Source: Sipunculus nudus (taxonomy: Eukaryota > Annelida > Sipuncula > Golfingiida > Sipunculidae). Taken from it: a stretch of DNA of 64,000 nt. Numbering within the stretch: position 1 is the first letter of the stretch; the number at the start of each line of letters is the position of its first letter. The stretch is taken from the NCBI GenBank assembly GCA_026874595.1, contig CM049319.1:68103917-68167916 (forward strand), read 5' to 3'. The notes beneath the pieces were generated by a model. The model did not search any database. It worked only from the letters and a program-made list of their open reading frames with translations, and was not told where the DNA came from. Positions 13,827-26,514 of this stretch are shown here, piece after piece. The translations under genes and the position numbers were made by a program.

Positions 13827-16370
13827 CCGTTCCGCCGAGTAGAGCATAGGAAAGTGAACCTCGTATCTGAACCGTGCCACCGTGTAGAGCATAGGAAAGT
13901 GAACCTCGTATATGAACCGTGCCACCCTGTAGAGCATAGGAAAGTGAACCTCGTATATGAACCGTTCCGCCGAATAGAGCATAGGAAAGTGAACCTCGTA
14001 TATGAACCCTGCCACCGTGTAAAGCATAGGAGAGTGAATCTCGTTGTTGAACCGTGCCGCCGTGTAGAGGATATGAAAGTGAACCTCGTATGTGAACCGT
14101 GCCACCCTGTAGAGCATAGGAAAGTGAACCTCGTATGTGAACCTTTCCGCCGTGTAGAGCATAGGAAAGTGAACCTCGTTGTTGAACCGTGCCACCGTGT
14201 AGAGCATATGAAAGTGAACCTCGTATATGAACCGTGCCACCCTGTAGAGCATAGGAAAATGAACCTCGTATAAGAACCGTGCCACCGAGTAGAGCATAGG
14301 AAAGTGAACCTCGTATATGAACCGTTCAGCCATGTAGAGCATAGGAGAGTGAACCTCGTATGTGAACCGTGCCGCCGTGTAGAGCATAGGAAAGTGAACC
14401 TCGTATATGAACCGTTCAGCCATGTAGAGCATAGCAGAGTGAACCTCGTATGTGAACCGTGCCGCCGTGTAGAGCATAGGAAAGTGAACCTCGTTGTTGA
14501 ACCGTGCCACCCTGTAGAGCATAGGAAAGTGAACCTCGTATATGAACCGTTCCGCCGAGTAGAGCATAGGAAAGTGAACCTCGTATATGAACCGTGCCAC
14601 CGAGTAGAGCATAGGAAAGTGAACCTCGTTGTTGAACCGTGCCACCGAGTAGAGCATAGGTAAGTGAACCTCGTTCTTAAACCATTCCGCCATGTAAGGC
14701 AGAGGACAGTGAATCTGGTTGTCGAACCGTGCCGCCGTGTAGAGCATAGGAAAGTGAATCTCGTTGTTGAACCGTGCCGCCGTGTAGAGGATATGAAAGT
14801 GAACCTCGTATATGAACCGTGCCACCGAGTAGAGCATAGGAGAGTGAATCTCGTTGTTGAACCGTGCTGCCGTGTAGAGGATATGAAAGTGAACCTCGTA
14901 TGTGAACCGTGCCACCGTGTAGAGCATAGGAAAGTGAACCTCGTATATGAACCGTTCAGCCATGTAGAGCATAGGAGAGTGAACCTCGTATGTGAACCGT
15001 GCCACCATGTAGAGCATAGGAAAGTGAACCTCGTATATGAACCGTTCAGCCATGAAGAGCATAGGAAAGTGAACCTCGTATATGAACAGTGCCGCCATGT
15101 AGAGCATAGGAAAGTGAACCTCGTATATTAACCGTTCCGCCGAGTAGAGCATAGGAAAGTGAACCTCGTATCTGAACCGTGCCACCGTGTAGAGCATAGG
15201 AAAGTGAACCTCGTTGTTGAACCGTGCCACCCTGTAGAGCATAGGAAAGTGAACCTCGTATATGAACCGTTCCGCCGAATAGAGCATAGGAAAGTGAACC
15301 TCGTATATGAACCCTGCCACCGTGTAGAGCATAGGAAAGTGAACCTCGTTGTTGAACCGTGCCACCCTGTAGAGCATAGGAGAGTGAACCTCGTATGTGA
15401 ACCTTGCCGCCGTGTAGAGCATAGGAAATTGAACCTCGTTGTTGAACCGTGCCACCGTGTAGAGCATAGGAAAGTGAACCTCTTATATGAACCGTGCCAC
15501 CCTGTAGTGCATAGGAAAATGAACCTCGTATATGAACCGTGCCACCGAGTAGAGCATAGGAAAGTGAACCTCGTATATGAACCGTTCAGCCATGTAGAGC
15601 ATAGGAGAGTGAACCTCGTATGTGAACCGTGCCGCCGTGTAGAGCATAGGAGAGTGAACCTCGTATGTGAACCGTGCCGCCGTGTAGAGGATATTAAAGT
15701 GAACCTCGTTGTTGAACCGTGCCACCGAGTAGAGGATATGAAAGTGAACCTCGTATGTGAACCGTGCCGCCGTGTAGAGGATATGAAAGTGAACCTCGTA
15801 TATGAACCGTGCCACCGAGTAGAACATAGGAAAGTGAATCTCGTTGTTGAACCGTGCCGCCGTGTAGAGGATATGAAAGTGAACCTCGTATGTGAACCGT
15901 GCCACCGAGTAGAGCATAGGAAAGTCAATCTCGTTGTTGAACCGTGCCACCCTGTCGAGCATAGGAAAGTGAACCTCGCATATGAACCGTTCCGCCGAGT
16001 AGAGCATAGGAAAGTGAACCTCCTATATGAACCGTGCCACCGTGTAGAGCATAGGCAAGTGAACCCCGTATATGAACCGTTCAGCCATGAAGAGCATAGG
16101 AGAGTGAACCTCGTATATGAACAGTGCCGCCATGTAGAGCATAGGAAAATGAACCTCGTATATTAACCGTTCCGCCGAGTAGAGCATAGGAAAGTGAACC
16201 TCGTATCTGAACCGTGCCACCGTGTAGAGCATAGGAAAGTGAACCTCGTATATGAACCGTGCCACCCTGTAGAGCATAGGAAAGTGAACCTCGTATATGA
16301 ACCGTTCCGCCGAATAGAGCATAGGAAAGTGAACCTCGTATATGAACCCTGCCACCGTGTAAAGCATAGG
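11760..16370. repeat. 2,340-bp (52-unit) recent tandem duplication inside the array
   Basis: The stretch from about 11760 to 14099 is repeated from about 14100 at an offset of 2,340 bp. Marker units at 12333 and 14673 and the TATATTAACC variants at about 12786/15126 and 13821/16161 all keep this spacing. Reading the two copies side by side gives only about one difference per several hundred bases, for example CTCGTATATG at 13636 against CTCGCATATG at 15976. This makes it one of the youngest events in the array. A'' carries a single copy at the matching place, so the duplication came after A and A'' separated, or one copy was lost in A''. Confidence 0.85.
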
Positions 16371-19300
16371 AAAGTGAACCTCGTTGTTGAACCGTGCCAC
16401 CCTGTAGAGCATAGGAGAGTAAACCTCGTATGTGAACCTTGCCGCCGTGTAGAGCATAGGAAAGTGAACCTCGTTGTTGAACCGTGCCACCCTGTAGAGC
16501 ATAGGAGAGTGAACCTCGTATGTGAACCTTGCCGCCGTGTAGAGCATAGGAAAGTGAACCTCGTTGTTGAACCGTGCCACCGTGTAGAGCATAGGAAAGT
16601 GAACCTCTTATATGAACCGTGCCACCCTGTAGAGCATAGGAAAATGAACCTCGTATATGAACCGTGCCACCGAGTAGAGCATAGGAAAGTGAACCTCGTA
16701 TATGAACCGTTCAGCCATGTAGAGCATAGGAGAGTGAACCTCGTATGTGAACCGTGCCGCCGTGTAGAGCATAGGAGAGTGAACCTCGTATGTGAACCGT
16801 GCCGCCGTGTAGAGGATATGAAAGTGAACCTCGTTGTTGAACCGTGCCACCGAGTAGAGGATATGAAAGTGAACCTCGTATGTGAACCGTGCCGCCGTGT
16901 AGAGGATATGAAAGTGAACCTCGTATATGAACCGTGCCACCGAGTAGAGCATAGGAAAGTGAATCTCGTTGTTGAACCGTGCCGCCGTGTAGAGGATATG
17001 AAAGTGAACCTCGTATGTGAACCGTGCCACCGAGTAGAGCATAGGAAAGTCAATCTCGTTGTTGAACCGTGCCACCCTGTCGAGCATAGGAAAGTGAACC
17101 TCGTATATGAACCGTTCCGCCGAGTAGAGCATAGGAAAGTGAACCTCGTATATGAACCGTGCCACCGTGTAGAGCATAGGAAAGTGAAAATCGTTGTTGA
17201 ACCGTGCCACCGAGAAGAGGATATGAAAGTGAACCTCGTATGTGAACCGTGCCGCCGTGTAGAGGATATGAAAGTGAACCTCGCATGTGAACCGTGCCGC
17301 CGTGTAGAGGATATGAAAGTGAACCTCGTATATGAACCGTGCCACCGAGTAGAGCATAGGAAAGTGAACCTCGTATATGAACCGTTCAGCCATGTAGAGC
17401 ATAGGAGAGTGAACCTCGTATGTGAACCGTGCCGCCGTGTAGAGCATAGGAAAGTGAACCTCGTATATGAACCGTTCAGCCATGTAGAGCATAGGAGGGT
17501 GAACCTCGTATGTGAACCGTGCCGCCGTGTAGAGCATAGGAAAGTGAACCTCGTATATGAACCGTTCAGCCATGTAGAGCATAGGAGAGTGAACCTCGTA
17601 TGTGAACCGTGCCGCCGTGTAGAGGATATGAAAGTGAACCTCGTATATGAACCGTGCCACCGAGTAGAGAATAGGAAAGTGAATCTCGTTGTTGAACCGT
17701 GCCGCCGTGTAGAGGATATGAAAGTGAACCTCGTATGTGAACCGTGCCACCGAGTAGAGCATAGGAAAGTCAATCTCGTTGTTGAACCGTGCCACCCTGT
17801 CGAGCATAGGAAAGTGAACCTCGTATATGAACCGTTCCGCCGAGTAGAGCATAGGAAAGTGAACCTCGTATATGAACCGTGCCACCGTGTAGAGCATAGG
17901 AAAGTGAAAATCGTTGTTGAACCGTGCCACCGAGTAGAGGATATGAAAGTGAACCTCGTATGTGAACCGTTCCGCCGTGTAGAGGATATGAAAGTGAACC
18001 TCGCATGTGAACCGTGCCGCCGTGTAGAGGATATGAAAGTGAACCTCGTATATGAACCGTGCCACCGAGTAGAGCATAGGAGAGTGAACCTCGTATATGA
18101 ACCGTTCAGCCATGTAGAGCATAGGAGAGTGAACCTCGTATGTGAACCGTGCCGCCGTGTAGAGCATAGGAAAGTGAACCTCGTATATGAACCATTCAGC
18201 CATGTAGAGCATAGGAGGGTGAACCTCGTATGTGAACCGTGCCGCCGTGTAGAGCATAGGAAAGTGAACCTCGTATATGAACCGTGCCACCGTGTAGAGC
18301 ATAGGAAAGTGAACCTCGTTGTTGAACCGTGCCACCGAGTAGAGCATAGGAAAGTGAACCTCGTTCTCAAACCATTCCGCCATGTAAGGCAGAGGACACT
18401 GAATCTGGTTGTCGAACCGTGCCACCGAGTGGAGCATAGGAAAGTGAATCTCGTTGTTGAACAGTGCCGCCGTGTAGAGGATATGAAAGTGAACCTCGTA
18501 TATGAACCGTGCCACCGAGTAGAGCATAGGAGAGTGAATCTCGTTGTTGAACCGTGCCGCCGTGTAGAGGATATGAAAGTGAACCTCGTATGTGAACCGT
18601 GCCGCCGTGTAGAGGATATGAAAGTGAACCTCGTATATGAACCGTGCCACCGAGTAGAGCATAGGAAAGTGAACCTCGTATATGAACCGTTCAGCCATGT
18701 AGAGCATAGGAGAGTGAACCTCGTATGTGAACCGTGCCGCCGTGTAGAGCATAGGAAAGTGAACCTCGTATATGAACCGTTCAGCCATGTAGAGCATAGG
18801 AGAGTGAACCTCGTATGTGAACCGTGCCGCCGTGTAGAGCATAGGAAAGTGAACCTCGTATATGAACCGTTCAGCCATGAAGAGCATAGGAGAGTGAACC
18901 TAGTATATGAACAGTGCCGCCATGTGAATCATAGGAAAGTGAACCTCGTATATTAACCGTTTCGCCGAGTAGAGCATAGGAAAGTGAACCTCGTATATGA
19001 ACCGTGCCACCGTGTAGAGCATAGGAAAGTGAACCTCGTTGTTGAACCGTGCCACCCTGTAGAGCATAGGAAAGTGAACCTCGTATATGAACCGTTCCGC
19101 CGAATAGAGCATAGGAAAGTGAACCTCGTATATGAACCCTGCCACCGTGTAGAGCATAGGAAAGTAAATCTCGTTGTTGAACAGTGCCGCCGTGTAGAGG
19201 ATATGAAAGTGAACCTCGTATATGAACCGTGCCACCGAGTAGAGCATAGGAGAGTGAACCTCGTTGTTGAACCGTGCCACCGTGTAGAGCATATGAAAGT

Positions 19301-22300
19301 GAACCTCGTATATGAACCGTGCCACCCTGTAGAGCATAGGAAAATGAACCTCGTATAAGAACCGTGCCACCGAGTAGAGCATAGGAAAGTGAACCTCGTA
19401 TATGAACCGTTCAGCCATGTAGAGCATAGGAGAGTGAACCTCGTATGTGAACCGTGCCGCCGTGTAGAGCATAGGAAAGTGAACCTCGTATATGAACCGT
19501 TCAGCCATGTAGAGCATAGGAGAGTGAACCTCGTATGTGAACCGTGCCGCCGTGTAGAGGATATGAAAGTGAACCTCGCATGTGAACCGTGCCGCCGTGT
19601 AGAGGATATGAAAGTGAACCTCGTATATGAACCGTGCCACCGAGTAGAGCATAGGAAAGTGAACCTCGTATATGAACCGTTCAGCCATGTAGAGCATAGG
19701 AGAGTGAACCTCGTATGTGAACCGTGCCGCCGTGTAGAGCATAGGAAAGTGAACCTCGTATATGAACCGTTCAGCCATGTAGAGCATAGGAGGGTGAACC
19801 TCGTATGTGAACCGTGCCGCCGTGTAGAGCATAGGAAAGTGAACCTCGTATATGAACCGTTCAGCCATGTAGAGCATAGGAGAGTGAACCTCGTATGTGA
19901 ACCGTGCCGCCGTGTAGAGGATATGAAAGTGAACCTCGTATATGAACCGTGCCACCGAGTAGAGCATAGGAAAGTGAATCTCGTTGTTGAACCGTGCCGC
20001 CGTGTAGAGGATATGAAAGTGAACCTCGTATGTGAACCGTGCCACCGAGTAGAGCATAGGAAAGTCAATCTCGTTGTTGAACCGTGCCACCCTGTCGAGC
20101 ATAGGAAAGTGAACCTCGTATATGAACCGTTCCGCCGAGTAGAGCATAGGAAAGTGAACCTCCTATATGAATCGTGCCACCGTGTAGAGCATAGGAAAGT
20201 GAAAATCGTTGTTGAACCGTGCCACCGAGTAGAGGATATGAAAGTGAACCTCGTATGTGAACCGTTCCGCCGTGTAGAGGATATGAAAGTGAACCTCGCA
20301 TGTGAACCGTGCCGCCGTGTAGAGGATATGAAAGTGAACCTCGTATATGAACCGTGCCACCGAGTAGAGCATAAGAAAGTGAACCTCGTATATGAACCCT
20401 TCAGCCATGTAGAGCATAGGAGAGTGAACCTCGTATGTGAACCGTGCCGCCGTGTAGAGCATAGGAAAGTGAACCTCGTATATGAACCGTTCAGCCATGT
20501 AGAGCATAGGAGGGTGAACCTCGTATGTGAACCGTGCCGCCGTGTAGAGCATAGGAAAGTGAACCTCGTATATGAACCGTGCCACCGTGTAGAGCATAGG
20601 AAAGTGAAAATCGTTGTTGAACCGTGCCACCGAGTGGAGCATAGGAAAGTGAATCTCGTTGTTGAACAGTGCCGCCGTGTAGAGGATATGAAAGTGAACC
20701 TCGTATATGAACCGTGCCACCGAGTAGAGCATAGGAGAGTGAATCTCGTTGTTGAACCGTGCCGCCGTGTAGAGGATATGAAAGTGAACCTCGTATGTGA
20801 ACCGTGCCGCCGTGTAGAGGATATGAAAGTGAACCTCGTATATGAACCGTGCCACCGAGTAGAGCATAGGAAAGTGAACCTCGTATATGAACCGTTCAGC
20901 CATGTAGAGCATAGGAGAGTGAACCTCGTATGTGAACCGTGCCGCCGTGTAGAGCATAGGAAAGTGAACCTCGTATATGAACCGTTCAGCCATGTAGAGC
21001 ATAGGAGAGTGAACCTCGTATGTGAACCGTGCCGCCGTGTAGAGCATAGGAAAGTGAACCTCGTATATGAACCGTTCAGCCATGAAGAGCATAGGAGAGT
21101 GAACCTCGTATATGAACAGTGCCGCCATGTGAATCATAGGAAAGTGAACCTCGTATATTAACCGTTTCGCCGAGTAGAGCATAGGAAAGTGAACCTCGTA
21201 TATGAACCGTGCCACCGTGTAGAGCATAGGAAAGTGAACCTCGTTGTTGAACCGTGCCACCCTGTAGAGCATAGGAAAGTGAACCTCGTATATGAACCGT
21301 TCCGCCGAATAGAGCATAGGAAAGTGAACCTCGTATATGAACCCTGCCACCGTGTAGAGCATAGGAAAGTAAATCTCGTTGTTGAACAGTGCCGCCGTGT
21401 AGAGGATATGAAAGTGAACCTCGTATATGAACCGTGCCACCGAGTAGAGCATAGGAGAGTGAACCTCGTTGTTGAACCGTGCCACCGTGTAGAGCATATG
21501 AAAGTGAACCTCGTATATGAACCGTGCCACCCTGTAGAGCATAGGAAAATGAACCTCGTATAAGAACCGTGCCACCGAGTAGAGCATAGGAAAGTGAACC
21601 TCGTATATGAACCGTTCAGCCATGTAGAGCATAGGAGAGTGAACCTCGTATGTGAACCGTGCCGCCGTGTAGAGCATAGGAAAGTGAACCTCGTATATGA
21701 ACCGTTCAGCCATGTAGAGCATAGGAGAGTGAACCTCGTATGTGAACCGTGCCGCCGTGTAGAGCATAGGAAAGTGAACCTCGTATGTGAACCGTTCAGC
21801 CATGTAGAGCATAGGAGAGTGAACCTCGTATATGAACCGTTCCGCCGGGTAGAGCATAGGAAAGTGAACCTCGTATATGAACCGTGCCACCGTGTAGAGC
21901 ATAGGAAAGTGAACCTCGTTGTTGAACCGTGCCACCGAGTAGAGCATAGGAAAGTGAACCTCGTTCTCAAACCATTCCGCCATGTAAGGCAGAGGACACT
22001 GAATCTGGTTGTCGAACCGTGCCACCGAGTGGAGCATGGGAAAGTGAATCTCGTTGTTGAACCGTGCCGCCGTGTAGAGGATATGAAAGTGAACCTCGTA
22101 TATGAACCGTGCCACCGAGTAGAGCATAGGAGAGTGAACCTCGTATGTGAACCTTGCCGCCGTGTAGAGCATAGGAAAGTGAACCTCGTTGTTGAACCGT
22201 GCCACCGTGTAGAGCATATGAAAGTGAACCTCGTATATGAACCGTGCCACCCTGTAGAGCATAGGAAAATGAACCTCGTATAAGAACCGTGCCACCGAGT

Positions 22301-23186
22301 AGAGCATAGGAAAGTGAACCTCGTATATGAACCGTTCAGCCATGTAGAGCATAGGAGAGTGAACCTCGTATGTGAACCGTGCCGCCGTGTAGAGCATAGG
22401 AAAGTGAACCTCGTATATGAACCGTTCAGCCATGTAGAGCATAGGAGAGTGAACCTCGTATGTGAACCGTGCCGCCGTGTAGAGCATAGGAAAGTGAACC
22501 TCGTATATGAACCGTTCAGCCATGTAGAGCATAGGAGAGTGAACCTTGTATATGAACCGTGCCGCCATGTAGAGATTAGGAAAGTGAACCTCGTATATGA
22601 ACCGTTCCGCCGAGTAGAGCATAGGAAAGTGAACCTCGTATATGAACCGGGCCACCGTGTAGAGCATAGGAAAGTGAACCTCGTTGTTGAACCGTGCCAC
22701 CCTGTAGAGCATAGGAAAGTGAACCTCGGATATGAACCGTTCCGCCGAGTAGAGCATAGGAAAGTGAACCTCGTATATGAACCGTGCCACCGAGTAGAGC
22801 ATAGGAAAGTGAACCTCGTATATGAACCGTTCAGCCATGTAGAGAATAGGAGAGTGAACCTCGTATGTGAACCGTGCCGCCGTGTAGAGCATAGGAAAGT
22901 GAACCTCGTTGTTGAACCGTGCCACCCTGTAGAGCATAGGAAAGTGAACCTCGTATATGAACCGTGCCACCGTGTAGAGCATAGGAAAGTGAACCTCGTA
23001 TATGAACCGTGCCACCGTGTAGAGCATAGGAAAGTGAACCTCGTATATGAACCGTGCCACCCTGTAGAGCATAGGAAAGTGAACCTCGTTATTGAACCGT
23101 GCCACCCTGTAGAGCATAGGAAAGTGAACCTCGTATATGAACCGTTCCGCCGAGTAGAGCATAGGAAAGTGAACCTCGTATATTAA
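16167..23186. repeat. Array segment Y
   Basis: This block carries marker units at 18363 and 21963 and repeated GTGAAAATCG variants at about 17185, 17905 and 20201. It recurs as Y' (39195-46979). The right part, 21161-22283, matches 45179-46301 at an offset of 24,018 bp. The left part is 945 bp (21 units) longer than in Y'. Within Y, the stretch around 17050-17286 is repeated at 17770-18006, an offset of 720 bp or 16 units. Confidence 0.8.
16194..18956 (+). other. Longest class of forward open frame in the array (920 codons), not called as a gene
   Basis: The only open forward frame translates each unit as VNLVYEPCHRVEHRK with variants at the Y, C-H-R and H-R positions. It is closed wherever a unit carries TATATTAACC (31 times in the array) or TATAAGAACC (22 times). 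Another 2,763-bp frame of equal length lies at 2204-4966. Most variant sites change the amino acid (Y/C/V, C/F, H/R/S, H/D, R/M), so there is no sign of selection for a protein. The stop variants were themselves copied with the blocks, which argues against coding use. Confidence 0.12.
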
Positions 23187-26100
23187 CCGTGCCACCGAGT
23201 AGAGCATAGGAAAGTGAACCTCGTTGTTGAACCGTGCCACCGAGTAGAGCATAGGAAAGTGAACCTCGTTCTTAAACCATTCCGCCATGTAAGGCAGAGG
23301 ACAGTGAATCTGGTTGTCGAACAGTGCCGCCGTGTAGAGCATAGGAAAGTGAACCTCGTATATGAACCGTTCCGCCGAGTAGAGCATAGGAAAGTGAACC
23401 TCGTATATGAACCGTGCCACCGAGTAGAGCATAGGAAAGTGAACCTCGTATATGAACGGTGCCACCGAGTAGAGCATAGGAAAGTGAACCTCGTATATGA
23501 ACCGTGCCGCCGTGTAGCGCATAGGAAAGTGAACCTCGTATATGAACCGTGCCACCGAGTAGAGCATAGGAAAGTGAACCTCGTATATGAACCGTGCCAC
23601 CGAGTAGAGCATAGGAAAGTGAATCTCGTTGTTGAACCGTGCCGCCGTGTAGAGGATATGAAAGTTAACCTCGTATGTGAACCGTGCCGCCGTGTAGAGG
23701 ATATGAAAGTGACTCGTATATGAACCGTGCCACCGAGTAGAGCATAGGAAAGTGAACCTCGTATATGAACCGTGCCACCGAGTAGAGCATAGGAAAGTGA
23801 ACCTCGTATATGAACCGTTCAGCCATGTAGAGCATAGGAGAGTGAACCTCGTATGTGAACCGTGCCGCCCTGTAGAGCATAGGAAAGTGAACCTCGTATA
23901 TGAACCGTTCAGCCATGTTGAGCATAGGAGAGTGAACCTCGTATGTGAACCGTGCCGCCGTGTAGAGCATAGGAAAGTGAACCTCGTATATGAACCGTTC
24001 AGCCATGAAGAGCATAGGAAAGTGAACCTCGTATATGAACAGTGCCGCCATGTGAATCATAGGAAAGTGAACCTCGTATATTAACCGTTTCGCCGAGTAG
24101 AGCATAGGAAAGTGAACCTCGTATATGAACCGTGCCACCGTGTAGAGCATAGGAAAGTGAACCTCGTTGTTGAACCGTGCCACCCTGTAGAGCATAGGAA
24201 AGTGAACCTCGTATATGAACCGTTCCGCCGAATAGAGCATAGGAAAGTGAACCTCGTATATGAACCGTGCCACCGTGTAGAGCATAGGAAAGTGAACCTC
24301 GTTGTTGAACCGTGCCACCCTGTAGAGCATAGGAAAGTGAACCTCGTTGTTGAACCGTGCCACCGTGTAGAGCATATGAAAGTGAACCTCGTATATGAAC
24401 CGTGCCACCCTGTAGAGCATAGGAAAGTGAACCTCGTTGTTGAACCGTGCCACCGTGTAGAGCATATGAAAATGAACCTCGTATAAGAACCGTGCCACCG
24501 AGTAGAGCATAGGAAAGTGAACCTCGTATATGAACCGTTCAGCCATGTAGAGCATAGGAGAGTGAACCTCGTATGTGAACCGTGCCGCCGTGTAGAGCAT
24601 AGGAAAGTGAACCTCGTATATGAACCGTTCAGCCATGTAGAGCATAGGAGAGTGAACCTCGTATATGAACCGTTCCGCCGGGTAGAGCATAGGAAAGTGA
24701 ACCTCGTATATGAACCGTGCCACCGTGTAGAGCATAGGAAAGTGAACCTCGTTGTTGAACCGTGCCACCGAGTAGAGCATAGGAAAGTGAACCTCGTTCT
24801 CAAACCATTCCGCCATGTAAGGCAGAGGACACTGAATCTGGTTGTCGAACTGTGCCACCGAGTGGAGCATGGGAAAGTGAATCTCGTTGTTGAACCGTGC
24901 CGCCGTGTAGAGGATATGAAAGTGAACCTCGTATATGAAGCGTGCCACCGAGTAGAGCATAGGAGAGTGAATCTCGTTGTTGAACCGTGCCGCCGTGTAG
25001 AGGATATGAAAGTGAATCTCGTTGTTGAACCGTGCCGCCGTGTAGAGCATAGGAAAGTCAATCTCGTTGTTGAACCGTGCCACCCTGTCGAGCATAGGAA
25101 AGTGAACCTCGTATATGAACCGTTCCGCCGAGTAGAGCATAGGAAAGTGAACCTCGTATATGAACCGTGCCACCGTGTAGAGCATAGGAAAGTGAAAATC
25201 GTTGTTGAACCGTGCCACCGAGTAGAGGATATGAAAGTGAACCTCGTATGTGAACCGTGCCGCCGTGTAGAGGATATGAAAGTGAACCTCGCATGTGAAC
25301 CGTGCCGCCGTGTAGAGGATATGAAAGTGAACCTCGTATATGAACCGTTCAGCCATGTAGAGCATAGGAGAGTGAACCTCGTCTGTGAACCGTGCCGCCG
25401 TGTAGAGCATGGGAGAGTGAACCTCGTATGTAAACCGTGCCGCCGTGTAGAGCATGGGAGAGTGAACCTCGTTGTTGAACCGTGCCACCCTGTAGAGCAT
25501 AGGAAAGTTAACCTCGTATATGAACCGTTCCGCCGAGTAGAGCATAGGAAAGTGAACCTCGTATATGAACCGTGCCACCGTGTAGAGCATAGGAAATTGA
25601 ACCTCGTTTTTGAACCGTGCCACCGTGTAGAGCAAAGGAAAGTGAACCTCGTATATGAACCGTGCCACCGTGTAGAGCATAGGAAAGTGAACCTCGTATA
25701 TGAACCGTGCCACCGTGTAGAGCATAGGAAAGTGAACCTCGTATATGAACTGTGCCACCCTGTAGAGCATAGGAAAGTGAACCTCGTATATGAACCGTGC
25801 CAGCCTGTAGAGCATAGGAAAGTGAACCTCGTATATGAACCGTTCCGCCGAGTAGAGCATAGGAAAGTGAACCTCGTATATGAACCGTGCCACCGTGTAG
25901 AGCATAGGAAAGTGAACCTCGTTGTTGAACCGTGCAACCGAGTAGAGCATAGGAAAGTGAACCTCGTTCTCAAACCATTCCGCCATGTAAGGCAGAGGAC
26001 ACTGAATCTGGTTGTCGAACCGTGCCACCGAGTGGAGCATAGGAAAGTGAATCTCGTTGTTGAACAGTGCCGCCGTGTAGAGGATATGAAAGTGAACCTC

Positions 26101-26514
26101 GTATATGAACCGTGCCACCGAGTAGAGCATAGGAGAGTGAATCTCGTTGTTGAACCGTGCCGCCGTGTAGAGGATATGAAAGTGAACCTCGTATATGAAC
26201 CGTGCCACCGAGTAGAGCATAGGAAAGTGAACCTCGTATATGAACCGTTCAGCCATGTAGAGCATAGGAGAGTGAACCTCGTATGTGAACCGTGCCGCCG
26301 TGTAGAGCATAGGAAAGTGAACCTCGTATATGAACCGTTCAGCCATGTAGAGCATAGGAGAGTGAACCTCGTATGTGAACCGTGCCGCCGTGTAGAGCAT
26401 AGGAAAGTGAACCTCGTATATGAACCGTTCAGCCATGAAGAGCATAGGAGAGTGAACCTCGTATATGAACAGTGCCGCCATGTGAATCATAGGAAAGTGA
26501 ACCTCGTATATTAA
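23187..26514. repeat. Array segment X' (partial copy of X)
   Basis: The order of variants matches segment X: marker units at 24796 and 25966, the AAAGTCAATCTCG variant at about 25055, two units with GCATGGGAGAG near 25407-25456, and a GAACCTCGTTTTTG unit near 25609. It combines features that are separate in X. The CCAGCCTG variant at about 25800 is seen at 6727, and the GGAAATTGAACC variant at about 25593 is seen at 3503. X' is therefore a recombinant and not a simple copy. A 2-bp deletion at about 23712 marks its left side. Confidence 0.75.
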
